Shown here in pieces: positions 51,452-60,831 of a stretch of 64,000 nt of DNA. A model generated the notes under the pieces. It worked only from the letters and a program-made list of their open reading frames with translations, did not search any database and had not been told where the DNA came from. Position 1 is the stretch's first letter. The number at the start of each line of letters is the position of its first letter. Position numbers and translations under genes: made by a program. This DNA comes from Coleofasciculus sp040219735 (GTDB lineage: Bacteria; Cyanobacteriota; Cyanobacteriia; Cyanobacteriales; Coleofasciculaceae): NCBI GenBank assembly GCA_040219735.1, contig JAVJRX010000059.1; one strand, 5' to 3'.

Positions 51452-52228
51452 ATGAAACCTTTACGATGGCTCAACATTGGAGTTCTAACGACGGCATTTC
51501 TACTCACCGTCGGATCTTCAAATTCCCTAAAGGCAGGCACATTTGATAGTCAAGAAGTAAATTCTGATAATTTTATTGCCGTTGCTGCCCCTTTCGGGGA
51601 TGATAAGTATCAATTGCTGATTATCGAGCAGCGCTCAAACCAACGCGCTTGCTGGCAAGAACAGGGAAGTAATCCCGCGATCGTTGATCCGTTACTTCTT
51701 AATTTTGACTTTACAGGCATTTGCGGACGTAGCACCGATAGTAACGGCTATTCGATTCGCATGGAGGGTCAAGATTTAGGATTAGACTATTTGCTGAGAA
51801 TTGTCGAGCGTAATGGCGAGTTAGTCCTCGTTGGTACAAATCGGATGAATCGTCAAGCCCCCAAGGTGGAAATTGGCAGAACCCAAGGGTTAAGTAATGG
51901 CAATTTCCTGAAAATTCAACTCAATCCCGGTTGGCGGTTCACTCGACGTGCCTATCAAGGTCGAGAATTAGGTCATATCTATCTAACTAGCGATACGGCG
52001 GCTCCCGTTGCACCAGCAATGAGTACTCCCCCAAACCCACTACCGCCAGCCGCACGGGAACCTGCACCTGTACAAACCGAGAGGGAGTTTATTTTTACTA
52101 AGCCAACCGAGGAAAATACTCCACCATCCGTCACCGTACCAACTCTAGAAAATCCAGCAACCAGTCCTCAAACCCTACCCCCTCCTTCTTCCAATCAGAC
52201 TGTGCCAGTTTTGGAACAGTTAAGGTGA
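51452..52228 (+). CDS. DUF3747 family exported protein
   Basis: A 258-residue cyanobacterial protein with signal peptide (RWLNIGVLTTAFLLTVGSSN, cleavage near LKA-GTF). The DUF3747 core FDSQEVNSDNFIAVAAPFGD, YQLLIIEQRSNQRACWQE and NFDFTGICGRSTDSNGYSIR is intact, followed by a Pro/Thr-rich tail from ~190. It is likely periplasmic or outer-membrane associated; the function is unknown. It follows cyaC with a 173-base gap. Confidence 0.85.
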   Translation: MKPLRWLNIGVLTTAFLLTVGSSNSLKAGTFDSQEVNSDNFIAVAAPFGDDKYQLLIIEQRSNQRACWQEQGSNPAIVDPLLLNFDFTGICGRSTDSNGYSIRMEGQDLGLDYLLRIVERNGELVLVGTNRMNRQAPKVEIGRTQGLSNGNFLKIQLNPGWRFTRRAYQGRELGHIYLTSDTAAPVAPAMSTPPNPLPPAAREPAPVQTEREFIFTKPTEENTPPSVTVPTLENPATSPQTLPPPSSNQTVPVLEQLR

Positions 52229-52330
52229 GTTCTGTGTAGGGGCTCTTTTCACGACTATCATTTCTTGCCTAACCCAGATGTGACTAAACCCGCCCCAATA
52301 CTGTTCGCTGCAAGTTTTAATGTCACTTAT

Positions 52331-52375
52331 TCTCCCCCAGCTCCCTCAGCTCCCTCAGCTCCCCCAGCTCCCCTG
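52331..52375. repeat. Five tandem 9-base repeats
   Basis: Five units of CTCCCYCAG with minor change (CTCCCCCAG, CTCCCTCAG twice, CTCCCCCAG, CTCCCCTGC), ending exactly at the ftsW stop codon side (52376). Simple-sequence repeat. Confidence 0.9.
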
Positions 52376-53590
52376 CTAATCCTTAATCCTCTGTAACTGC
52401 GTTCTTTGTCGCCTACGCCGCTGAGGTGGTGATTGGCGACGGGCTTGTAAGGATACGACTTGAGCCTCACTACTTTCTCTGGCTACCCGAATCAACAATC
52501 CAGCAGAACACAAATTGGCAATCATGGAACTACCCCCATAACTAAAAAATGGGAAGGGTAAACCTGTGGTGGGGAGAACACCTGTGGCGACGCCAATATT
52601 CAACAGCGATTGACCGACAATTAAAATCATCGCTCCGATCGCGACCAACCGATGTATGGGGTGACGGGTCTTCAGTGCCACGATTGTTGCCAGGGTAGCA
52701 TAAGCCACGATCAGCATCAGTAACAATGTAGTGCCCACAAAGCCAAATTCTTCCGCGAATACGGCAAAAATAAAGTCGGTATATTGAATGGGTAAATAAA
52801 ATAGCTTTTGTTGGGATAGACCAAACCCTGAACCCCATGTACCCCCTGATCCCACCGCCAGCAGACTTTGAATCAGTTGATAGCCGTCATTCATTGGATC
52901 AGCCCAGGGATTGAGAAATGACATCACCCGACGCCGCTGATATTCTTTGATGCTGATACTAATTGTTGCTAGTAATACGCCCCCTAAAGCGGTTCCTCCT
53001 AAGTGGAAAAATGGCAACCCCGCCGCGAGTGCTATCAACCATACAGTCATACCGCATAGCGCCGTTGTACTCAGATTTGGCTGGAGCAAAATTCCCAACA
53101 GCACCAGGGCAAACATCCCTAGCCAGAACAGGCGTACTCGCAGGGAAATCTGTTGCCATTGCCCAAAGATGCAAGCACTCTGGAGGATCAGAAACGGTTT
53201 AATTAATTCCGAGGGTTGTAGAGGAACAGGACCGAGGGATAGCCAACGGGTTGCGCCATTAACTGTCGTCCCGACACCGGGAATCAGGATGATCAAGATC
53301 AACCCCAATAACACCAGCATTATCAAATGGGCAATTTTCAAGATATACCGTAAAGGCGATCGCACAAAAAAATTAAAAGCGATCATGCCTAGGGTAATCC
53401 AGATGAGCTGTCGTTTGAAGTAGTATAAACCATCCCCAAACTCAGCATCGGCACTGGGATAGGATGCGGAGAACAGCACCGCTAAGCCCACAAATAGCCA
53501 CAGAAAGGTTAACCAGCGCAACAGACGGGCATCGATTGCCCAGTCCTTAGCCGAAGGATGAATCCATGAAATCAGATTGCGTAGAGTCAC
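52376..53590 (-). CDS. ftsW: FtsW septal peptidoglycan polymerase
   Basis: A 404-residue SEDS-family glycosyltransferase polymerising lipid II at the division septum with FtsI. About ten membrane helices are visible. Signatures: GATRWLSLGPVPLQPSELIK (~114-133), GYQLIQSLLAVGSGG, FIFAVFAEEFGFVG, and TGLPFPFFSYGGSSMIANL (~340-358). The start is GTG 53590. The basic C-terminal tail (RRQSPPQRRRRQRTQLQR) is cytoplasmic. RodA is the alternative; GDGLYYFKRQ and the tail fit FtsW better. Confidence 0.9.
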   Translation of the reverse strand: MTLRNLISWIHPSAKDWAIDARLLRWLTFLWLFVGLAVLFSASYPSADAEFGDGLYYFKRQLIWITLGMIAFNFFVRSPLRYILKIAHLIMLVLLGLILIILIPGVGTTVNGATRWLSLGPVPLQPSELIKPFLILQSACIFGQWQQISLRVRLFWLGMFALVLLGILLQPNLSTTALCGMTVWLIALAAGLPFFHLGGTALGGVLLATISISIKEYQRRRVMSFLNPWADPMNDGYQLIQSLLAVGSGGTWGSGFGLSQQKLFYLPIQYTDFIFAVFAEEFGFVGTTLLLMLIVAYATLATIVALKTRHPIHRLVAIGAMILIVGQSLLNIGVATGVLPTTGLPFPFFSYGGSSMIANLCSAGLLIRVARESSEAQVVSLQARRQSPPQRRRRQRTQLQRIKD

Positions 53591-53741
53591 TAATCGTCAA
53601 TGATTACTCTAAATAAGGGTAACGCAAACAGACACTTACACCCAGCTTCTGTGAGGAGAATACCTTGAAACAACCACGTAGCAGGAATAAACCTTCTCTC
53701 TTTTGCTATACCTTCGACAATCTTCAATACCATACAAAAAT

Positions 53742-55143
53742 CTTACGACTATGATAATATAGATGAAAATCGTAAGCCTCAGTCATGTTGCAAACCCTAA
53801 CCGCCAAACTAAAACTAGAAGTCACTCCGGAGCAAAAACAAATGCTTCGAGTGGCTTCTTTGGCGTATAGAGATGCCCTGAACTTCGCGTCTGGCGTTGC
53901 CTTTGAGATGGGTAAAACCTACAACGGCACCAAGATACAGAAGGAGGTTTATTACACGTTGCGGGAGAAGTTTAGACTCCCGTCGCAGATGGCTTGTAAC
54001 GTTCCCCGCCAAGTAGGGGCAACATACAAGTCATTGCGGACAAAACTGAAACAAAATGAGGAGGCGATAAAAGCTGGACGTACCAAGAAGCGATACAAAG
54101 GACTGGATAAACCACCCAAATATGTTTCTCGTACCTGCACATTAAATTATCAGCGTGACTACTCGTTTGTTGAAAACCAGAAAGTAAGTGTCATCACTTT
54201 AGATGGTCGAATCAAGGTGAATTATCATGGCTACTCCAAGCACCTTGAGATGATTAATTCTGGAGTAGCCAAAATCGGAGCAGCAAAGCTCTGGTACTCG
54301 AAACCTACCAAGGCTTACTACTTATTGGTGAGCATGGAGGTAGAAGTACCAGACTTAACAGCAACCGATATCAATCGAGTTATGGGGGTAGATGTTGGAG
54401 AGCGGTATATTGCCGTTGCCGCCGATACCCGTAACAAGACTCAGTTTTTCAGTGGTAAAGAGGTGAGACACAAAGCTTCTCGTTATGTCAAGGCGAGAAA
54501 GTCTTTGCAGCGTAAAGGCACCCGTTCAGCAACCCGTAGATTGGTTGCAATATCTGGGCGGGAGAGACGGTTTATCGCTGATACAAATCACTGCAAAAGC
54601 CAACCAAGTTGTAACGGATGGTACTTTAATTGGACTGGAGAATCTAACCCACATTCGAGAGCGGACAAATCCTAAAAGGAAGGGTAAAAAAGCATCTAAG
54701 AAACAACGTCGAGCTAACAGCAACAAGGCTCGTCGGTCATTTGCCGAATTACACGGCTTCATTGACTACAAGGCTGTGCTGTCTGGAAGTTTGGCTGTAA
54801 AAGTAGACGCTCACTACACTTCTGTGGCTTGTCCATGCTGCGGTCACACATCCAAAGAAAATAGACCCAACAAGGGTCTAACTTTTGTGTGTCAGCAATG
54901 CGGTTATACTCTCCATGCTGATGAGAGTTGGCGCTAGGAATGTTGCACTTAGAGTGTTGCTCTCTCGGCAAGACTGGGAGAGTACGGGGCGTTTTTCAGC
55001 CGTCCCTAATGCGTCGTCGGATGAAGGCAAAGCCGAACGCCTTTCGAGGTATTCGGAGCTGCGCTGGACGATAGATGCAATCTCCACCCTCGGCGAAACG
55101 GAGCCGTCAGGCGAAGTGTAGCAGGGTGGAGTCGTTGAATCAA
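53742..55143 (+). mobile_element. IS200/IS605-type element with tnpB only
   Basis: The unit contains a disrupted tnpB, no tnpA, and a likely right end at TTGAATCAA (55135-55143); TCAA is a right-end cleavage sequence in this family. The 150 bases before it are GC-rich and should overlap the guide (omega) RNA. On the left, CTTACGA (53742-53748) and TCGTAAG (53770-53776) form an inverted repeat; the true left boundary is uncertain. Element and apc operon are convergent. Confidence 0.6.
53785..55121 (+). pseudogene. tnpB RNA-guided nuclease gene split over three frames
   Basis: The coding line moves through three frames. Part 1, 53785 to ~54594, includes RuvC-I GVDVGERYIAVAAD. Part 2, ~54599 to ~54928, includes RuvC-II LIGLENLTHIRERT and the zinc ribbon CPCCG...CQQCG. 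Part 3, from ~54930 to 55121, includes RuvC-III in HAD-ES-GARNVALR. Both shifts fit a single extra base: an A in the AAAA at 54595-54598 and a T at 54928-54929. All three catalytic acids are thus present but never in one protein. TnpB is a homologue and ancestor of Cas12, guided by the element's right-end RNA. Either real decay or base-call error is possible. Confidence 0.85.
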
Positions 55144-55164
55144 AAAGGGGTCATCATGACCCCT
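55142..55164 (-). terminator. Rho-independent terminator of the apc operon
   Basis: AGGGGTCATCATGACCCCT (55146-55164) is a 19-base palindrome. Read on the minus strand it is followed by TTTTT-G, a classic intrinsic terminator 26 bases after the apcC stop. Confidence 0.85.
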
Positions 55165-55189
55165 CCACCTTTGCCGTAGAAGCTATTTT

Positions 55190-55393
55190 TTAAAGCAACC
55201 CCGTATTCGTACCGGGTTTGCCAGTGGCTAGCTTTACCTTGATAATTTTGCCGCCCATTTTCATGATCCGCTGTTGTTCCCGAAACCAGTTGTCGTAGGG
55301 AACTAACTTGGTGAAATAGGTGTTTTGCAACTCCCGTTGGGTTCGGGTTCGGGTTTGGCTAGGGACACAAGCGGTCACCTGAAACATTCGCAT
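55190..55393 (-). CDS. apcC: Allophycocyanin small core linker ApcC (Lc7.8)
   Basis: A 67-residue linker that caps the outer trimers of the phycobilisome core cylinders and tunes their absorption. The sequence MRMFQVTACVPSQTRTRTQR and ELQNTYFTKLVPYDNWFREQ is the family pattern, full length. AGGAG lies before the ATG at 55393. It is the last gene of the apc series, 200 bases after apcB, and a terminator follows. Confidence 0.96.
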   Translation of the reverse strand: MRMFQVTACVPSQTRTRTQRELQNTYFTKLVPYDNWFREQQRIMKMGGKIIKVKLATGKPGTNTGLL

Positions 55394-55595
55394 GATTGAA
55401 GTTCTCCTAATTAAAACTCAAAAACTTTAAATTTAAATCAGGTTTGGGACTCAACTGTCAATACCAGATTGTCAAAACTCATCTGCTTAACCAAAAAGTC
55501 AGACTTGCCTTCAACAAGCTAGCACTCACAATTGACTTCCCAAACCTTGAAAAAATGACCGACTACAGGTTCACAACGGAACGTTCCAGAAGTCT

Positions 55596-56081
55596 TTAGC
55601 TCAAGCCAGAGCAAATGTAGTCGAAGTAAACACCCATTTCCTTACCAGCATCAGCACCAACCAGACTGGCGGTAACTTCTTTCATGGCTTGGATGGCTTG
55701 TACAGTTGCACCAACGGGAACACCTAAAGAGTTATAGGTTTCCTTGAGTCCATTCAGTACCCGCTCATCCAGGATGGAGGGATCACCCGCCAACATGGCA
55801 TAGGTGGAGTAGCGCAGATAGTAGTCCAAGTCCCGGATACAAGCAGCATAGCGGCGAGTGGTGTACATATTGCCACCCGGACGAGTGATATCCGAGTAGA
55901 GCAAAGACTTGGCAACAGCTTCTTTAACGATAGTTGCTGCGTTAGCACTAATTGTGGTTGCCGCACGCACCCGCAATTCACCCGTGGCGAAATAGCCCTT
56001 GAGCTTGTCCATCGCAGAGGCGTCCAGGTATTTTCCTTGAACGTCGGAAGAGTTGATAACAGAGGTAATTGCGTCTTGCAT
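55596..56081 (-). CDS. apcB: Allophycocyanin beta subunit
   Basis: A 161-residue globin-like phycobiliprotein, pairing with ApcA in the phycobilisome core. Chromophore Cys81 is in YAACIRDLDYYLRY; the methylated Asn position (Asn71) is in RPGGNMYT. All helices are of normal length. AAGGA is ten bases before the ATG. It follows apcA by 105 bases. Confidence 0.97.
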   Translation of the reverse strand: MQDAITSVINSSDVQGKYLDASAMDKLKGYFATGELRVRAATTISANAATIVKEAVAKSLLYSDITRPGGNMYTTRRYAACIRDLDYYLRYSTYAMLAGDPSILDERVLNGLKETYNSLGVPVGATVQAIQAMKEVTASLVGADAGKEMGVYFDYICSGLS

Positions 56082-56186
56082 CGATTCTATTTTCCTTATT
56101 TCACCTAGTCTCTCAAATCCTTAAGACAGACGCGCACCTTCCCGGTGTGGAAGCGTCATGCTACGTCTTTCCCAGTAGGATAGGGT

Positions 56187-56672
56187 CTACTGCATTGCTC
56201 CGATTACATAGTCGAAGTAGGAGCCAGCTTCAGCCGCATCTTCCCCAGTCATCATACCGGTAGCAGCGTTTTTCATGGCACGAACGCCTTCGACAACAGC
56301 GTCAACGGGAGTTCCTAAAGACTTGTACATTTCGCGCACGCCGACTAAGCCAATTTCTTCAATTGGGGTAACATCGCCAGCGACAACACCATAGGTGATC
56401 AGGCGCAGATAATAGTCCAAGTCACGCAAGCAAGTTGCTGTCATTTCTTCACCGTAGGCATTACCACCGGGAGAAACAACATCAGGACGCTTCTGGAATA
56501 ACTGGTCTCCCGCTTGCTTAACGATGCGCTCACGAGAGTCTGTCAACGCTTGAGCAACCCGTAGGCGACGCTCAGCAGACATAACAAACGACTTGATCCG
56601 GTCTAACTCACCAGGGCTTAGGTAACGAGCCTCGGCATCGGCATTCACGATTGACTTCGTGACAATACTCAT
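56187..56672 (-). CDS. apcA: Allophycocyanin alpha subunit
   Basis: A 161-residue core phycobiliprotein that receives energy from phycocyanin rods and passes it to the terminal emitters. Chromophore Cys81 is in TATCLRDLDYYLRL. The end VRAMKNAATGMMTGEDAAEA is typical. GGAGGAGG precedes the ATG at 56672. First of the apcA-apcB-apcC set. Confidence 0.97.
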   Translation of the reverse strand: MSIVTKSIVNADAEARYLSPGELDRIKSFVMSAERRLRVAQALTDSRERIVKQAGDQLFQKRPDVVSPGGNAYGEEMTATCLRDLDYYLRLITYGVVAGDVTPIEEIGLVGVREMYKSLGTPVDAVVEGVRAMKNAATGMMTGEDAAEAGSYFDYVIGAMQ

Positions 56673-57088
56673 TTACAGGATTCCTCCTCCAAGAATGTAA
56701 CCAGGTGTGCTTAAACTGGCTTATTGTAACTGTTGAAACGCTGAAACGCTTCCCAATGGGCTAGGCTCTCCAGCTCGGACGGCTGACTCTGCTCAATCTT
56801 GACATCGATCGATTAAGTCGTTGCAAGATTGGTGAGAGTAGCTAGCGATACATTAGGTCAGTGATACAGCTCTCTTCCGCAAATATTCTGCGATAGATTG
56901 TTCACATTTTTCCTATGTTCGCAACATTTTGTAACATTTGTCCTCAGATTTAGGGGTTTGGGAGGGGGGATTGGGCGAAGCATTCGCGTTGAGATTTTGG
57001 TAGAAAACCGATATATCTGGGCGCGAATGCGTCGCCCCTAAGAATGCAGATGGAGCACATCCGCCCTCCTGCGCCCCTGCCCTAATCC
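56673..57088. promoter_or_regulatory. apcE-apcA intergenic region with inverted repeat and HLR1-like site
   Basis: 416 bases. An inverted repeat GGGCGAAGCATTCGCG (56973-56988) and CGCGAATGCGTCGCCC (57022-57037), one mismatch, is followed by CTAAG and lies after the apcE stop. On the minus strand, GTTACAAA-AT-GTTGCGAA (56935-56918) resembles an HLR1 site with one perfect half, ~245 bases upstream of apcA. The apcA promoter should lie in the remaining part. Confidence 0.5.
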
Positions 57089-60000
57089 CTACTCAGAGAT
57101 AGATTTAATGCTCCCTAAGTAATTGCCAGCAGGCAACGAAGGAACGCGAGGATAGGGAACTACATACTCCCCAAAGAAACGAGCATACTCTGAACTGTCA
57201 ACCATGGCAACCACCGCCGCATTAAGTCCTTGCTCAGCCATCAATTTGGTGTAGTCCTGAATCTCCGTTTGAGTCGCAGGAGTCCGTCCCAGTAGGTGAC
57301 GGAACAACAACTCGATGACTTTAGCACTAGGATAGGGCGAGTAGAAGCGCTGACGATAGCTTTCACTACACGCCAACTCCTTGACAAATTCGCGCACAGA
57401 AATGTCACCCTGGCTTAGTTGACGCTCTAAGTCAGGCTGTCGATAGGATGGGGGAATTTCACCCGTCCAAATATCCATCACCTGAGCGTAAATTGCCTCA
57501 ATCACCTGAGCCGTTTCGCCCGGATTTCCGGGGTTCAGGCGAAAAATCCGTGCAGGTTTACGATTGGCAATTCCGATGGCGGCTTGAACCGACGGATTAT
57601 CGTCCTTTGGTACAGAACGACTGAGTTCCACAAAATCAGGCTTAGCCGTCGCCGCCATATCCGCGATCGCTTTACCCGTCAGGGGCAGTTTTGCCCCATC
57701 CACTTGCGAACTGACTGGCTCAAAGCTAGGAACAACCAGTTGATTATTCTGCTTGGTCAGCTTGTTATAGAGTTTCTCCGTATTGGGGAAGTTCGCCGCC
57801 GGTAAAGTGGGGAAGCGACGATAGGGAACCGTATCTTCACCAAAGACTTGAACATACTCCATGCTGTTAACCATGGCACCGATAAAGCCTCGGATACCCT
57901 GGGACGCCAGAATCTGGTTGTACTTTTGGATTTCCTTTTGATTCTCCGGTGCCCGACCCAAGAAATGCTTCGTTCCCAACTCAATTACCTTGGTGTTGGG
58001 ATAGGGCGTGTAGAACTCTTTGATGTAGAGTTCAGAGCAACCTAAACCTTCAATAAACTCCTTGAGGTTAATTTCACCGTTCCCCAGCTTGCTTTCCAGG
58101 CTAGAAAACTGACCTTTGACCACATAAGGTTCAACATCGCGCTCAAAGATTTGTCGATACGCGGCACGAATCAGAACCTTCACCGCTGGCTTATCATTGA
58201 GATCCGTCAGCTTAAAGATCTTAGTCTGCTGGCGCTTCGTACTCACGCCTTGATTAATCCGGAATTGAATATCCGGATCAGTCCGCGTTTCAGTCACCTC
58301 TCCCATCGCCACATAGGTGGGAGTTGCCGGTACTTCTGGCTTGGTACCCACATCCTCACGAATCGCACCCGGTCGAGTCGAGCGCAATTGTAGACCCCCA
58401 GGTGTCAGATAGCGCTCGTAGGGAACCGTATCTTCCCCAAAGGCTTCCTCGTATTCTTTGCTGTCAATCAGGGTATCAACCAGAGCGTAGAAGCCTTTTT
58501 TGGCACAAATATCAAAGTATTTGTTCGTCTCCACTCGCCCGTAAGTGGGGCGTCCCATCAGACGACGGTGGATATATTCCACAGCCTTCATCACGTACAG
58601 GGATGTCCAGTACATCTTGCGGAAGACATCAGATTTCGCCAAGATGCGGATAAATTCCCGGATAGTAATCTCGCCATTTTCCAGATTAATCTCCGCCACT
58701 TTCTGGCGTTGACCATCATAGACATCCCGCCCAAAGACTTGGCGATAGCAGGCGCTAATTACCTTTTGGGTCGAGCTTTCGGCAAATGTGACACTAGCCG
58801 CCTTAGTGATAGGAATCTGGTCTAAGCGGAAGACTTTAGCCCCCAGAGAACCTGGAAACTCACCCCTTGCCCGAGGATTACTGTTTTGGTTATTAGTAGC
58901 AGGTCCGCGATGGATCAGGATGCGCTTAGTATCCTTACCAAAACCAGCCGGTTGCGTATTGGGATCGCGAGTTTCTTTGGGGAAAATTGCTCCAAACTGA
59001 ATCTCTAAGGGGTCATTACCTGCACCGTAGGGGTGTTGATCCGGTAACGGCTGCTCATACTTGGCAAAGGTGGTGATAAATTGGGGCACCTTGCGGAAGG
59101 GGGCGCTGTATTTGAGCAAGTCTTGCTGCATTCCCCAGTTGCGGCATTCCTGAGCCTCCTGTCCCAATCCCCGCAGGTAGGGAACGGTTTCTTCGCCAAA
59201 GTAATCTGAGTATTCCTGAGAATCGACCAAGGCGTCCACCAGCGCCGCTAAACCGCCATTGGACACAATCGAGAAGTAGGTCTGAACTTCTTCGCGAGAC
59301 GACGGACCGCGACCCAGGAAATGACGGAATGCCAGTTCTAAAGCGCGACTGTTGATAAAGGGTTCGTAAAATTGTTTGCGGTATAGGGGCGATTTACCTA
59401 GGCGACGCACAAACTCCTTCATGGAGAGGTCACCGTTTTTCACCTGAGATTCCAGGTACGAGATGGATTGGCTGTAGGCGCGGCTAATGTCACGCTCAAA
59501 GATTTGCCGATACGCCGCCTTGACCACTTCGTTTTTTTCTAACGCCGATAGTCCTGTCTTCATCACGAACTTCGGACGCCGTTCTGCTGCATTAAAGTAG
59601 CTTTGGGGCAGTTGTAACCCTTGCTGATCTGGCGAAGGACGCTGTCGTACTTTATCGGCTGGATTCGGGGCTTTGAATTCGTTAATCAGAATCTCAAAGT
59701 ACTGACTAACCAGTTGAGCCGCTTCCGCATCGCGCTTAAAGTATCCCAGAGATGCTGCCCGCATTTCTTGAAGTGCCAGCAATGTGGCATCTCCAGAGCA
59801 GGCATTTTCGATAATTTCTCGTAATCCTCGGACGTTGACGATAATAATGTTGGGGTCACCTGCAACGATTGAGTAGGTGAGGTAGCGCAGCATCCAAGAC
59901 AAGTCCCGCAGGGATTTCTGCATATTGCTTGGACCGTAACGGGCGACGTTTATCGGTCGAAATCCCGATGGGGCAGGACCCCCACTTGAGGCGCTAAAGA

Positions 60001-60406
60001 TGTTCCGGAATCCTTCAAAGAAACCCCCGCCACTTTCGACATACGTCGCGGTTCCCAATTCCATCGTGCGTCTGACATCGCCTGTACCCATCGCACTGGC
60101 TGCCATTGCTGCCATTGCCATTTCTGGTGCGGGTTCTTCCCGTGGCTTCTCTAAATACGCCATCGGGGAACCGCCGACAAAAATCCGGTTAGCCGCACGG
60201 GATACAATCAAGTCTGAGTTTTGGGTAATCAGACTGGCAATATCTATCCGTCTGTTACCGGATTTGAAATATTCAGACAGCTCACTTAGCTCTCCTTTGC
60301 CCAAGAACCGATCTTGCTGTTCGGCTTGGATAATGTTGCTAATCGGTACGGTTTGATAAAGTTGCGGACGCGCAACTGAGCTTCCACCACTTGCCTTAAC
60401 ACTCAT
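57089..60406 (-). CDS. apcE: Phycobilisome core-membrane linker ApcE (Lcm)
   Basis: A 1105-residue scaffold and terminal emitter of the phycobilisome. The N-terminal phycobilin-binding domain (~1-245) contains an inserted loop at ~75-145 and chromophore Cys ~203 in ENACSGDATLL. Four linker (REP) domains follow at about 260-420, 515-675, 710-870 and 930-1090, marked by YRQIFERD (1, 3), YRQVFGRD (2) and a diverged AIYAQVMDIW (4). The number of REPs sets the core: two in bicylindrical, three in tricylindrical, four in pentacylindrical forms, so a five-cylinder core is expected. The length is close to heterocystous ApcE. It lies upstream of apcA but in a separate unit. Confidence 0.97.
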   Translation of the reverse strand: MSVKASGGSSVARPQLYQTVPISNIIQAEQQDRFLGKGELSELSEYFKSGNRRIDIASLITQNSDLIVSRAANRIFVGGSPMAYLEKPREEPAPEMAMAAMAASAMGTGDVRRTMELGTATYVESGGGFFEGFRNIFSASSGGPAPSGFRPINVARYGPSNMQKSLRDLSWMLRYLTYSIVAGDPNIIIVNVRGLREIIENACSGDATLLALQEMRAASLGYFKRDAEAAQLVSQYFEILINEFKAPNPADKVRQRPSPDQQGLQLPQSYFNAAERRPKFVMKTGLSALEKNEVVKAAYRQIFERDISRAYSQSISYLESQVKNGDLSMKEFVRRLGKSPLYRKQFYEPFINSRALELAFRHFLGRGPSSREEVQTYFSIVSNGGLAALVDALVDSQEYSDYFGEETVPYLRGLGQEAQECRNWGMQQDLLKYSAPFRKVPQFITTFAKYEQPLPDQHPYGAGNDPLEIQFGAIFPKETRDPNTQPAGFGKDTKRILIHRGPATNNQNSNPRARGEFPGSLGAKVFRLDQIPITKAASVTFAESSTQKVISACYRQVFGRDVYDGQRQKVAEINLENGEITIREFIRILAKSDVFRKMYWTSLYVMKAVEYIHRRLMGRPTYGRVETNKYFDICAKKGFYALVDTLIDSKEYEEAFGEDTVPYERYLTPGGLQLRSTRPGAIREDVGTKPEVPATPTYVAMGEVTETRTDPDIQFRINQGVSTKRQQTKIFKLTDLNDKPAVKVLIRAAYRQIFERDVEPYVVKGQFSSLESKLGNGEINLKEFIEGLGCSELYIKEFYTPYPNTKVIELGTKHFLGRAPENQKEIQKYNQILASQGIRGFIGAMVNSMEYVQVFGEDTVPYRRFPTLPAANFPNTEKLYNKLTKQNNQLVVPSFEPVSSQVDGAKLPLTGKAIADMAATAKPDFVELSRSVPKDDNPSVQAAIGIANRKPARIFRLNPGNPGETAQVIEAIYAQVMDIWTGEIPPSYRQPDLERQLSQGDISVREFVKELACSESYRQRFYSPYPSAKVIELLFRHLLGRTPATQTEIQDYTKLMAEQGLNAAVVAMVDSSEYARFFGEYVVPYPRVPSLPAGNYLGSIKSISE

Positions 60407-60831
60407 TTATTTTCTTTCCGCTCCCATCGACAATTGCTACTGACTGTGTTAAGCCTGACCAGGGGATTTATGTAGGTCGCTTTCGTTTACATGAGGCTCA
60501 GCACATTAAGATTTTTCCCAGATCCAATTGCTCATGAGCTGGGATATTCTCTGTCACCTTGCCCTAAATCAACCAATGACCTAGCTCAACCTAGTCAGCA
60601 TCTAGATTAAAACGTTTCTGATCTTCTTAACGGCTTTATTAAGAAGTGTATAGAATACATGCCAAAATTTTACAGTGTAATAACAGAGTCATCATAGTGG
60701 ATTAAACCCAATCGCTGAGAAAAACCATAAGTTTTGTTACATTAGTTCGGGTTGATGGTTCTCCTGTTCCCTGTTCCCCGTTCCCCGGTCAACCATCTAT
60801 CATATCCGTTATCACAAGTAATAAATGACCA
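60407..60831. promoter_or_regulatory. Divergent region between apcE and methyltransferase
   Basis: 425 bases with no gene. It should hold the apcE promoter (minus strand). It includes a simple repeat CTGTTCCCTGTTCCCCG at ~60764 and an AATGACCAATGAC-type motif giving the methyltransferase start codon. One isolated half-site GTTACATT is at 60736. Confidence 0.5.

Noticed and set aside
54526..55087. Open frames opposite tnpB
   Set aside because: Shadows of the tnpB coding line; no independent support.
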